In this document: positions 36,650-48,269 of the stretch, piece by piece
How the letters are laid out: every line of letters starts with the position of its first letter
Numbering within the stretch: the stretch's first letter is position 1
NCBI GenBank assembly: GCA_947034895.1
Contig: OX344761.1
Span: 84,891,447 to 84,955,446, forward strand
Source: Rhytidiadelphus loreus
Taxonomy: Eukaryota; Streptophyta; Bryopsida; Hypnales; Hylocomiaceae
Direction of reading: 5' to 3'
Length of the DNA stretch: 64,000 bases
Program-made: the position numbers and the translations under genes
The notes under the pieces: model-generated
Databases searched by the model: none
What the model was told of the DNA's origin: nothing
Seen by the model: the letters and a program-made list of their open reading frames with translations, nothing else

Positions 36650-37490
36650 TTATCAAAAAACACTCTAAAACTACCTTTTTTAGTGCAAAGAGCTTCAATG
36701 ATTTTTTTTTTTTTTTTTTTTTTTGCACATCCAACTATAGGATTTTGCATAAGACTTATATGAGGATGTGAGGAAAAAAATTCAGAAACTTTGACCATGT
36801 AGATTGTAAAATATTTGTATTCAAAGTAAAAAAAAATCTTAAATTTCGCAATCCTAGATTTTCAGACTTTGAATCCTCTTAACTTAAATTTTTTGTATAA
36901 AGCTTATAGAGCTTTGAGGTTTAAATCTTTATAGTAGAGAATTGAGTTGAGGATTTAAGAAAAACATTGAAACATGTCAATCCTAATGGCAACAATGCTA
37001 ACATGTGAGCATGGAAATGTGAGCATATGAGTCTTGGGCATATTTATAAGTGGATATCCTACAACCATAGATGGTGCTTATAAAATAAATACCTATAATA
37101 TAGGTATTTACAATACACGTACCTTGTAATCATGGAAGGTTTCTATAATATAGGTGTATAGTCTTCTATGCTCATGTGCTCATGATCCCAGGCTTACATA
37201 ATAGCATCCCTCATCCTAATAGTGAGATTGTTGTAGCAAGTAATCTACACATGATGGACATTTTGAAAAATTGTGAGAAATTGAGCTAAGAACTAAACCC
37301 TATTTGATATTTTTCAAGAATCCTATAAAATAAAATTATATTCCTAGAAAGCAAATACATTCTCTTACCTCCAAATGAAGTTTCAAAAAAATATTGTAGA
37401 AATTGATACTATTATAGCAACTTTCCCAAAATTCTTAAAAATTCATTTAAGAACTTTAAACCTTTAAGAATTAACCTTTGAATGTCAAGT
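36650..37490 (+). mobile_element. Partial family A element hosting a foldback MITE
   Basis: Family A internal text is present: GCAAAGAGCTTC after ACTACC, CATGTAGATTGTAAAATATT, GAGAATTGAGTTGAGGATTTA, and GTGAGATTGTTGTAGCAAG. It is interrupted at about 36996-37206 by a foldback element. Neither terminus is well preserved. Confidence 0.55.
36995..37207. mobile_element. Foldback MITE with ATGCTA-type ends, copy 1
   Basis: The ends ATGCTAACATGTGAGC and GCTTACATAATAGCAT are inverted relative to each other. The centre pairs ATAATATAGGTATTTA-type sequences. It is inserted inside a family A element and has a second copy at about 52259-52507. Confidence 0.55.
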
Positions 37491-37499
37491 GCTATATAT

Positions 37500-40400
37500 A
37501 TGTAACAATCATTCTATTCAAGCCAATTTTCATCCAATTAGAAATGCTAAGAAGGTTGTAAGGGCATTGTACAAAAAACAACCTTTCATAAAATATTCAT
37601 TGTTTTTCATGGATGCCTATTACATTTAATGTAAACCAAAGGCCTGAATTTTTTCTTTAATAAAATATAGAATTTTTATAGAATTTTTTAATTTTACAAA
37701 TACAACTCTAAAATAAATATGTTCATATTATGCCATGTTCATAATTTCATATAGTCATCCAATCATACCAAAATTGAAATGCTTAAAATAGAAAATATAT
37801 TATTTTGATGAGAATTTGAAGTTAGAAGCTTCTAATTTGATTATACAAAGATCTATATAAAAGAAAGTTCAATTTTGACTCTGAATACAATTTCTAAAAT
37901 TCATGTTTTACACCTTTTTCAATTCAAACTTCAAAAAAGTTAAATAATCATATATTATAATACATCCAGATATTGTCCCAAATCCTTATGTAAGAGGAGA
38001 TTAAGGTCTTCTGTAATGAAATGGTTGAATAATTGGTTAGTTTGAAAATTAGTATAACTACTCTAACAACAACAATCTTATACATCACAAACACTACAAT
38101 GCCACCACTACAACCAATGTTGAATAATATGACCTTATCATGAATAGTTTAGATCATACTATCAAATAACCATTTTGGTGTAGATGTTGATTTAGAAATG
38201 ATTTCACCATTTAGGGAGTAAGATGTTATATATGTAAAGGGGGATTGTATGGTGGGAAAAGAGTTTGGGTATTTTCTAGTTTATTTTTGTATAATAAAAT
38301 GTATGTGAAATATTCGATGGCTATGTTCTTAATATTGATGAGTGTGTTTGATATAATTGATTTAGTTATCAATATTTGATGTGGAATACTTAAGGAGAAT
38401 AAAGAATAGGCTAGTATTTTTTAACACATAGTTACATGGAGCCAAAAAAATACCACCTAGAGCTTAGAGCTAATATTTTAAAACTAATAGGATTTTTTAA
38501 TTAAATGATTTTTCCATATTGTTATCATTTTTTTTCAAAATGTAGCTACAATAAAGAATTTAGGACATACAATTGTGTGTAAATATGTATGTGTATGCAT
38601 GTACATATCTCCATATATGCATGTTATTGAATGTTATGTTATGGTAAATGATTCAACAAATGTGAGCATACAGTTGTATACTAAGGTATATAAATCCAAA
38701 ATGAGCCCTAATCCAATTGTGATCCCTATTTTTTAATTTTAATTTGCCATGTTGCAAATTAATGTAGTGAAAAGTACAATCACATTAATTTGCATTATCA
38801 TAGCGCAATGTGAAATTGAGGTTGAGAGAGTTGGGTTTAGATCGAATATATGAAGTCATTAAATACCACCATTAAATTTGTACACTAAAATATATCTATT
38901 ATTTTTAGCTAAAATGAATTGACTAAAATACATGCAAATTGAATATTCTTTGGTTGCCAATCTTCTAAAAAATTATGATTTTGGTAAGCCTAAATATTTG
39001 TAATGACTATGAGGTCCACATTGTTTCACCCTACATTAGAAGAAAGGGGGATGTAGAACTGAAGTTATACTACGAGGTGGAAGGGGGGGGGGGCTGTAAG
39101 AGCTTGTATGGTACAAACTATAGTGTGAATCCATGGTTACTTTGGCACTTAGGAATAAAATAAGGATGAAAAATATCTTTGTTCAATATCTACATTTCAT
39201 AACTATTAACCTCATAAGGACTACACATTCAAATTTTGAACAACAAATGAATGCAAACACATTCTAAACATACAAGAATGCATTTTTTTTATCCATCAAT
39301 TTTTTTGAGGATTTTTGTGTTAGTTCTTTAGCATTTTTACTATATAGATTTTGAAGAATTTTCTTTGCAAATATTATGAGGATATTGGTAGGTCTAGCCA
39401 AAAAAGTTTTTAGTTCAAAAACGACCCTTCAAAAATGACTTGAATCAAAAATAAAAATAAAATGTTCAAAATTTATTGTTATTAGAATTTAATATTTTGA
39501 ACTTATAAGAAAAACATTCTTGTGAAAATCACAAATATTCAATTTACAATCAATTTTTGAAGGAATTTCCAATTTTTGGCTTCAAATTTTATTGAAAAAT
39601 ATTGGTATGTACAATAAGTGATTTTATTGTATGAATATGATGGATGGATCATATTTTTCAACTATTGTTTGCGAGTCAAAGTCATAATTAAATTATTATT
39701 CTAAGTTACGTTTTATAATTCATCTTTATAATTTTGAAAATCTTGACTACCATGTGGGCTTTATTAAGGGGTTAAAATCAAAGTGTATGAGGGATATATG
39801 ATGCCTTTTTCCATAATGATTGTAGATCAAACAATTATATATATCTCCCATTTAAATAAGAAGGTTATGATTTAACATATAGTCTTGAAAGGACCAAAAT
39901 TTTAGATTCAAAATGACAAATTCAATAGGTCATGTTGGAAAAAATATAAATCAAATGGAGGTAAATTATGTATCATCAAAATCTATAAATAACATTTAGT
40001 TACATGATTTGGTCACAAAAATTAAAAGATTGACTAAAAAAACATTCTTTAATATGATGTACAATAAAAAGAAAAAGAAAAAATGATCATATTTGGGTCT
40101 CTTAATTTTGTAGAGGATAACCAAAGACAAAATGACCAAATGTAACAAGTCACTTCTAGTTTTACAATTATAACTCAAGTATTGTTTAATAGTTACAACT
40201 CAAGAAGATTTATCAAAAAAGTTTTTTTGAGTGGAAACTTGTTGAGCCATTTAGAGTAAGGTGGCTCCCTTATTTGCTTCTAAAATTTTGCACTAGTATA
40301 CCTAACAAGATATAATAATGAATGGTATAAATCCTCTTTCTTGTGTAGAAAAAAAATTTAATCCTAGAGGGCTCAAAATTTGTTGTCTTACTTGACAATA

Positions 40401-41400
40401 CCAATATAATTTTTTTCCAGATTCCATACATTATAATCTTGCAATCCATGCTATCAAATGATTTGAGATTTTTCTCCAAGATTTAGTATATTTGAGGCTC
40501 ATTTTTTACTAGGAAATCAACAATTGTAATAAACACCTTAGTACAAAATATTGAATAGAAAAATCATAAATATTCATTTTTTAAATCGTATTTTTGATGC
40601 AAAGAATAGACTTTAGAGGTTGTCACCTAAAAACAAAAACAAAAACTACTAATATGATAAGGTTTTGTTTAACTTCAAAGCTTTGTTGACACCTAAAATG
40701 TGGTGCCTAAGATATTTAGGGGAGTTAAAGCATGATTTGCCGAGGCCTCTATAATTTTTGTCTTTCATATATCTTGTTCGCAATTGGGTCTACTTTGCTT
40801 GTCCAAAGTTTAAATCCGGATATCATTGTGTCTATTTTGAAGTGTTTATGAATTTACTTTCACTCTTGGTACTTTCAAGTTTTATTTCCATACCAAACAA
40901 AAGTTAGTAATGTTTTTTGTCTACCAATATACCAAGTGCATTCCCCATGCACTAATACCACATATCCATTTCTGTGTACTCACACTAACGTTTGTTCCTT
41001 CACCAATAGGAAAATCAATGTAGACCAACATTCAAGATATTTATCGAGTTTTACCAACTGTTTTCCTTTAATTCCCATATTGAACCAATTCTTTCAACCA
41101 CCTAGTCCATTTTTCTCTCTATTTGAAAATTTCTAAATAGAAAATTTAAAGATTTTTTCACCATTTTTATTTCCAATGTTTTCAAATTGCAACAAATCTC
41201 CCGGAACAAATCTGTCGATAATTTGCACCCAAAGGAACGTTTGATTGACTGACCATCCATAGATCCACCGGGCTGGAACTACCCTCAGGGATTGCTACTG
41301 TACCCTAAAGGCCTACACTACCCCACATGCTCTGTCCTTGAATTTTTCTACCACATTCAACTCCAATTTCAAATTAAAAAACAAAACAAAAAACAAAAAA
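37500..41400. other. AT-rich intergenic DNA
   Basis: About 3.9 kb without a supportable gene. It contains a G-run (nine G) at about 39083, a possible TTAA-type end GGGGTTAA at about 39769, and a decayed family-A-like stretch near 40270-40480. Low-complexity CAAAA repeats occur at 41375-41405, just before the probable PUB leader. Confidence 0.4.
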
Positions 41401-44149
41401 CAAAAGCATCAACAGCAGCAAATCTCTGACAAAATTCACAACGTGCCTTTCAACATTCTGACACTGTCAACGACAACGACAACATCAACAGACTGAGAAG
41501 CTCCTCCTTCCTCTCTCATCAAGTCCTTCATTTCGGTTGCCTTCAACTCTTTTTTTTAGGCCTTGCAACGTCCCAATCACACTTACCGAAGTTCTCACTG
41601 TTTTGCAACTGAAACCTGCAAAAAACCCAGCAGCCGAAGCTCTCAAATGAGCTCCCCAATGATCTCACTCAGGGAGGAGACAGACTTGGCATTGAAATGT
41701 AAGTTAGAGCTTGCAAAGGTCGTAGTTTGTTTGTGTGGTGAGTGATGAAACCCTAACTGATGTGTTTGTTTCTGTGTTTTGAGTTGAGGAAGAAAGGCTT
41801 TGTAAGAAAAGAAAAAGAGAAAGCTTGGTGCAAGTAGGAAGAGCAAGTCTCTATCTTGGAGGTAGCTTTTACTAAGTATAGGCAACGAGTGCTACATTGC
41901 CAAAGTCTTGGAATAGCAATGTTTGAGATGCCAGGTGTATCGCATCCCTGCAATTACTCGTGCCACACTATTGGCTCCGCTGTTTGTTTTTTAGGCTGTG
42001 TGGCTGGCAAGGCAAGGCAAGGCAAGGCAAGTCTAGCCAAGTGGGGCGGTACAGTATTATGTTTGTGAGATTCCTTGTTTTTTGGAGTTTCGTTTTGGTT
42101 GTGGTAGTGATTTTCGGTAAGTTAGGGTTCGTTTTGGAAGGGTTATGGAATGTGCCGGCACTACTTGAGCTTTGATAGGGAGTGTCTTTTGGGTGAGTGC
42201 GTTAGGTTTCGTTTCGTTTCCGTTGGTTGTGTTCAGTGTACCACTTGAAGAATTTGTCACACTCGTTGGTATGTGCCACTCTTTTTTTTCTATCACCACT
42301 GTAGTTCTTTTTGGATTTTTTATGCTTTGTCATTTGTGGATGCAGTTGTGAATTTCTACGTGGTGTAGACGTTGGAAGGAGATACCCATTTTTTGCCATA
42401 CTGTCACTTATCGAGAGTTGCACGTATTGAGTTGCCCGCCTTGGAAGGTGTGTGTAGCAGATGATGAAACGAATTGAAGCATTTTTCTTAAAACCTCTGG
42501 TACTGAGTAATGGCAAATCATCTCTATTAGTGTGAGGTTTCATTGTCAAATTCGTCTTTGACTATGGCGGGTGTGGAGTGTTTGATGTTGCTGTTTCGTT
42601 TTGAAACCAAAAAGTGAAGAGAATGAAACAACGAGAGTTTGTCTTCCCCTCTCTGCTGTCCTTCACATACAACAAGCAGCGTATGTGTGTTCGAAGTCTT
42701 TTGACTGCACCAAAAGTGGTTTGTGGAAAGTTCATTCCAGTACCAATAATTTGCCGTAAAAGAAAAAGAAAGAGATGGGGCCACCCTTGAGAGCAGATCT
42801 TGAATGTTTCGCTGTTGAATGGATAGTAGAGCTTTTGACTTCCTTGTATGTTGCGACTTAGATTCGATTCCTTCACGACCCTTCGTTCTGAATGTTTGTC
42901 CCAGGGTCGGGATCAGCATGTTGAGTATTTGTTGCTTGTGAGGGTTGAGCTTTTTTGCTTCTTCCTCTTTCTTGGTATTGCCATTTAATTTCTGTTTTAA
43001 GGGAGAGGATACTCTTTGTGTCGCTTTCAGCAATTTAATTAAGATTTAGGAGTGTGCTTTCATTGGGTGTTCAGTATAGAGCTCACTGGCGAGATCACTT
43101 TTAGTACAAAAGTCAAACTCTTTTGAGATCAATTTTTGTTATCGCTGTGTATGAATTTCTTATGCAATTGCTGAAAGTAGGAGGTTGTTGGCCAATTTTC
43201 AAGAGGCCATAGGCTCTTCACCTCGTCTTGGGTACACCCAATTGAAGGCCGAGCACGTGTATTGGGATAGAATAGTTGTTGTCGGTAACGCGGGTCAGTC
43301 AATAGGAGACGGACTTAAGTCTCTAGCAGTTTTAGTATCCTCTCCCTTATTTCTCTTTCTTTGTTCTGTGTGAGGAAGAATTTTTATCAACGATGTTCTT
43401 GCATGCTTCTTTAGGTCTGATTAGGGTTTGTGTGTGTTACTCTCACCTATCAATTCCCGCTTGCTATTTCTGCTCGAATTTCTAGATAATTCTGTTTGGC
43501 GTATTCATCTCAAGTATTAGTTTTTTTTCCTTCCGTATCATCTGGTTAACCTCTAAAGGAGGAAGAAGAATCGGGGGGATTGAGAAGAATCTGATTCTAA
43601 TGCTATTCAATTTTTATATCACAAGAAGAAGTGAACAACATTGCAATTGTTGGTGAGGAAGTCGGTAAATTCGAATCAATGAAAGTCCATATGCCCTGCT
43701 TAAAATTGCTGAGGAAATCATGAGTCCCAGTTTAAGCTTCCTGTTCATGTAGGAGTTGACAATGCGAACGAGGGTGTATTGTTACATTTTCTCTAACTCT
43801 TTAGGTTTTGTGGGTTGTCTGCAGCTGTTCTTGGTGAGAGGGCGACTTGATTCTAGTGCTGATACACTGAGCTTCTAGGGTTCAAGAGAATGATGTTGTC
43901 AATGGAGCTCATCATTTCAAATCTACAGCCCAGTAGAGCCTCCGGACACTTCCTACGGTGGTGATTGGAACACGGATGATCCTCATGTTGAATAATTTCA
44001 AAGTTGTGTGTTCAGAAACACGATGATACTTATCTTTGAGGCCACAAGCTTCTTGACAAACATGAGCTCTTTTTTGTGGCTGAACATTTAGTTGGAAAAC
44101 CAAACCGTTTCATTTGAAAGCAGGCCTAGAATTTATCTGACTGAGCACA
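41401..44149 (+). promoter_or_regulatory. Probable promoter and long intron-containing 5' leader of the PUB gene
   Basis: G+C rises from about 41400. A consensus donor GTAAGT lies at 41699 after an exon-like stretch. ORFs are open in several frames on both strands without any recognisable domain (for example 42527-43033 minus), as in untranslated leader exons. A short GGCAA repeat occurs at 42007-42030. The leader probably splices towards the start codon at 44150, but I could not fix the acceptors. A separate noncoding transcript is possible. Confidence 0.35.
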
Positions 44150-47100
44150 ATGGGTGAAAGTTCTTCGCACTCTTTAGTGCAGAAGATCCTGGAGACGGTG
44201 AATGTGATCACCTCCCTTGGAGACTTCAAGATCCAGAAGAAGGAATGCTCCACACTCACCAGGCGGGTGAAGCTGCTGGTCCCTCTGTTTGAGGAAGTCA
44301 GGGACTTGAGCATCGCGTTGTCGGAACAGGACTTCGAATGCTTCAAGGGCTTGGAGGCAGCTCTCAACACTGCCAAAGGGTTACTTCTCTTGTGCAACAA
44401 GGGTAGCAAACTTTATCTGGTGAGATTGATGTCCTTTTCGATCAAGCAATCCTCAAGAAATGGGTATTGTGTGTTGTATTGAATTCGTGAAAAGTTTTTT
44501 AGCCAAAATTTTATACTTTCACTTCAGCACAAATTCACATTATACCTTCATCCAAATTCCAGTCAATTGTTTTTGCTAAACTGCAATAAGTAAAGATTAT
44601 GGGTATGCTACTTTAAGAAGGCAATTTTTACGCAGTCATGAAGATGTTGTACCTGTTTGTGTTTGCAGATAATTGCAAGCTACTTCATTATGCCTTGTGT
44701 TATTCAATGTATGGTTTTCCTTGTTATGCTATTAGTTTTTTTATATGAGCCTTATACCGTTTTTTTTCTCCCCCAGGTCTTGGAGCAACAAAATGTGACA
44801 AAGCAATTCTTGTCGCTGAATACAGCATTGGGAAAAGCATTGGACAAATCGCCCTTGCTGGACATTTCAGACGAAGTTCGGGAACAGGTAAAGAGTTGAT
44901 GCCTACTCTGCTTTTTCCTATTTGTGCTTGTGACACAAATTACCAAAGTCACACTGTTTGAAATCAGTGCAGGCAGAAATATTACTGCGTTATAATAAAT
45001 TACACTACAAGAAAATTTTGTAGTGACACCAATTTTTGCAACTGGTGACACCAGTATGCATAAATATCATGGAGTATCGAGTGACAGAAAAAAATAGATG
45101 AAAATTTCTTTTTCAGATTACTTGAATTTACTTCATATTGCACCATCATTTTCACAGAGCAAAGGATTAACCTTCGTCAATCTAACGAATGTTTTCCCAC
45201 TTGTGAAGCATACTGTGTAACTTACGTCATGTTTTCCAGGTGGATCTCGTGCACCATCAGTTCCAAAGAGCCAAAGGAATATCAGACCCCCTCGACACCC
45301 AGCTCCACACCATTCTCTCTTCCTCCCTCGACACTCCCTACGGCCGTTCCGAATCCGACCTCAAGAACCTTGCTGAATCCTTCAAGTTCGACACCGCCAG
45401 AGCTCTCATGAAGGAGTTGCAAGCTCTCCAAGGCATGAGAACCGAGAAGGAGCCTTCTCTGGACAGCATCTTAGGGAACGACCGTGGCTTCGAGCTCATG
45501 TTTGGGCTTCTGAATGACTTGAGGATTCTGTTCCCGCAAGAGGACTTGGAGCAAGATGACCCGGAGTTGAAGAAGTTGCAGGTAGCGCAGAGAGCCGGCG
45601 TGGAGAAAAGCTCCATGCAAGCTGATAATGTGGTTGGGGGGGATAGCAAAGGAGCACCGAATGTGCCGGATGATTTCAAATGTCCGATTTCGTTGGATCT
45701 CATGAGGGATCCGGTGATTATTGCGACTGGGCAGGTTAGTGGAGGTCTTGTGCCTTTTGTTTTTTGTATCCTTGTGTGCCTGGTTGGGTGCTAGGACACT
45801 GATGGAGAGGTCACCAGACGCTTGAGACCACTTGTAGCCTGTCGAGCTTATTTGAAGACGTTCTAAATCCTGCTGTTCCTGAAGCTAGTACAGAATCCAG
45901 GTACATACTTCCTTTCAAATTTTTGAAAAGTCCATATTCTAAGTTGGTTTGTGTGCAGACATACGAGCGTTCCTGCATTCAGAAATGGCTGGACAGTGGC
46001 AAGCGCACTTGCCCAAAGACTGGTTTAGTACTACCCCACTCAAATCTGACACCCAACCACGTTCTTCGGAGTGTGATCGCGGAGTGGTGTACGTTGCACA
46101 ACATCGAACTTCCCAAGAAACGAGTGAAAGGCTCCCAGTGCTCCCCCGAGGATAAGGCCGCTATAGACGAGCTCATTGCGAAACTGTCGAGTCCCATGGC
46201 AGAGGTGCAACGAAGTGCGGCCTATGACATCCGCCTGCGAGCGAAGAAGAATGTCGATCACCGGATCTGTATTGCCGAACAAGGAGCGATACCTCTGTTA
46301 GTTGTGTTGTTACTGTCGTCGGATCAAAAGACGCAGGAGCATGCTGTTACTGCACTGCTGAATTTGTCCATCAATGACAACAACAAAGGACGGATCGTGG
46401 CTGCAGGTATCAACAAAGTTACTTCATTTTTAAAAAACAATTAGGGTTTAGGGTTTAACAACTTCTGTGAAGTCGTCTTTGCAATATTTTAACCCTAGAA
46501 CGCCTGGATCCATCTCCAGAATTGACTACTTAGGGAAAATCCTTATAAAGTCCTATTTGGAAGGATATTTTGGACTTGACATACAAATAAAAGTTGTAGA
46601 TTTTGATTTTTAGATTCCATCTGTACGGTTAGATTTACCAATGCTATCACCAATATTTTTTTATAAATTTTGAAAAGAAAAATTCAAAATATCTTCTAAA
46701 TTCAATTACAAGCACAATATTATCATGTTTTGAGTAAAACTTGTTGGATTGGATTTGAAATGAGGTTCTCTTCATATGGTGATTTTTTGAAATTTTTGTG
46801 TTCTTTTAATCTATGACCTCATTTTTGCAAACCCAATTTTGAACTAAAATCAATGCAATTTTTGACTTGATAAACTTCCACATCTGTAATTTTAGAAAAA
46901 TATGAACTCTAATAACACCAAATCCAACCATTAGATAGGAGAACAACTTGATAAAGAATAACCACAAATTAGATGACTTTCATCCAAGCAGTAATGGGAA
47001 AGAAAACTGATTTCAAATCTGTACATCGTCCAGAAAATGGACGTCGGGGCGCTTACGGGTTAAGGCAGCTTCACCTATACCATCCGAATAAGCATTTGAG

Positions 47101-47951
47101 CATGGGTCGTATGATTAAACTGTCTTACGTTTGTGTTAGGTCTTCTTGGGAGTCACCAGAGGATTCCAGATTCTCTTTAGCATACATTTTTCGGATACAG
47201 CATGAATAAAATAAGAATTTTCTTAGTGCTGAAAATAGGTGTGCCCAAAGGTAGCAATCTACCTTCTACTGTCTTCTGTTCCGTATTCTCAAGCATCGGA
47301 TTCGCGTGTGCAGGTGCCATTGATCCCGTCGTTGAGGTCTTGCGCTCAGGTTGCATGGAAGCCCGGGAGAACGCTGCCGCCACTCTCTTCAGCCTCTCTT
47401 TGGTTGACGAAAACAAGATCACCATTGGAAACTCAGGCGCCATCCCCGCTCTAGTACAGCTTCTCCACGACGGCACTGCGCGAGGCAAAAAAGACGCCGC
47501 AACCGCTCTCTTCAATCTCTCCATCTACCAGGGCAACAAAGCGCGAGCCGTCCAAGCAGGAGTGGTTCCTCCTCTCATGAGCTTGATCGCCGAGCAGCCT
47601 GCCACCATGCTGGACGAAGCCTTGGCCATTCTTGCTATCTTGGCCACCCACCACGAGGGCCGGATTGCTATCGGTGAGGTTGGACCCACGCCCATTTGGG
47701 TGAGGATTATTGTGTCCGAGTCGGCGAGGAATAGAGAGAATGCAGCAGCAATTTTGCTAGCGCTCTGCTCGCATGATTCTGGGTATATCAAGCAAGCGAG
47801 AGAGTCGAATGCAGTGGAGCCGTTGACAGTGTTGGCACATTCACGAGAGTCCACAAACAGGGCCAAGAGGAAAGCCTTGGCGTTGCTGGAGCTTCTGAAG
47901 AAATCCGAGGTGGAGGCTGTGAGTCATAGGTTGGAGGCACTGCAAATGTAG
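44150..47951 (+). CDS. Plant U-box/ARM E3 ubiquitin ligase, PUB14/SPL11-like
   Basis: Coding exons are 44150-44419, 44777-44887, 45240-45734, 45959-46406 and 47314-47951, all GT-AG with consistent phases, giving 653 residues. The N-terminal U-box-associated helical domain (UND) covers about 1-215. The U-box is at about 270-345 (CPISLDLMRDPVIIATGQ, TYERSCIQKWLDSG, CPKTG) and is split by intron 3 at its usual place. ARM repeats fill about 360-640 (LLNLSINDNNKGRIVAAG; AIDPVVEVLRSG; AIPALVQLLHDGTARGKKDA). Known family role: E2-dependent ubiquitin transfer controlling immune signalling, cell death or hormone responses. The final intron holds a TTAA-flanked insertion (46493-47059). The last two exons and the 3' UTR are duplicated about 12.8 kb downstream in the kinase-ARM gene. 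Key U-box residues look intact. Confidence 0.93.
45003..45025. mobile_element. Tiny CACTA-end palindrome in PUB intron 2
   Basis: CACTACAAGAAAATTTTGTAGTG is a near-palindrome made of two CACTA-type tips. It is probably the remnant left by internal deletion of a MITE inside intron 2 of the PUB gene. Confidence 0.4.
46441..46458. repeat. Short interstitial TTTAGGG repeat in the PUB last intron
   Basis: Two tandem plant-telomere units (TTAGGGTTTAGGGTTTAA) lie just after the exon 4 donor. The paralogous intron has the same at about 59645-59661. It is too short to imply an old telomere and is more likely a telobox-like or chance motif kept through duplication. Confidence 0.6.
46489..47063. mobile_element. 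TTAA-flanked insertion in the last PUB intron (family B, 567 bp)
   Basis: TTAA occurs at 46489-46492 and 47060-47063. The ends CCCTAGAACGCC and GGCGCTTACGGG are inverted relatives. The matching intron of the downstream ARM paralog runs directly from TTTGCATTG to TAAGGGAACTTCACC and lacks the insert. The interior is AT-rich with no ORF. Confidence 0.8.
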
Positions 47952-48265
47952 CGACAGGCTGAGGTGCATTTTGAAATCTGTATGCACTTTATTTGCAGCA
48001 TTTGGAGCCTGCGAGTGTAGTTACAGGCTCTGTAAATGCTGCACGTTTGCAAGCTCTTTGGAGGCTTTGTAAATGTAGCGACAGGCTCAGGTGCATTTTG
48101 AAAGCTTTTGGGAGGCTCTGTAAATGTAGCCACAGGCTCAGGTGCATCTTGTAAGCTTTGGGGAGGCTCTGCAAATGTAGTCACAGGTTCAGGTGCGTTT
48201 TTCAAGCTCTTTGCAATACATTTGCAGCATTTGCAGTCTACACATGTAGTCGCAGGCTCTGCAAA
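47945..48265. repeat. About 52-bp minisatellite in the PUB 3' UTR
   Basis: Units such as AAATGTAGCCACAGGCTCAG follow one another after the stop codon with a spacing near 52 (matching points about 48080, 48132 and 48183). The first unit includes the terminal codons CAAATGTAG of the gene, so the array appears to have expanded from the end of the coding sequence. The same array follows the paralog at 60704-60985. Confidence 0.8.
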
Positions 48266-48269
48266 TGCT

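Noticed and set aside
42527..43033. 168-codon minus-strand ORF upstream of the PUB gene
   Set aside because: No recognisable domain, overlapping open frames on both strands, and it lies where a 5' leader is expected.
46441..46458. Relic telomere
   Set aside because: Only two TTTAGGG units, shared by the paralogous intron.
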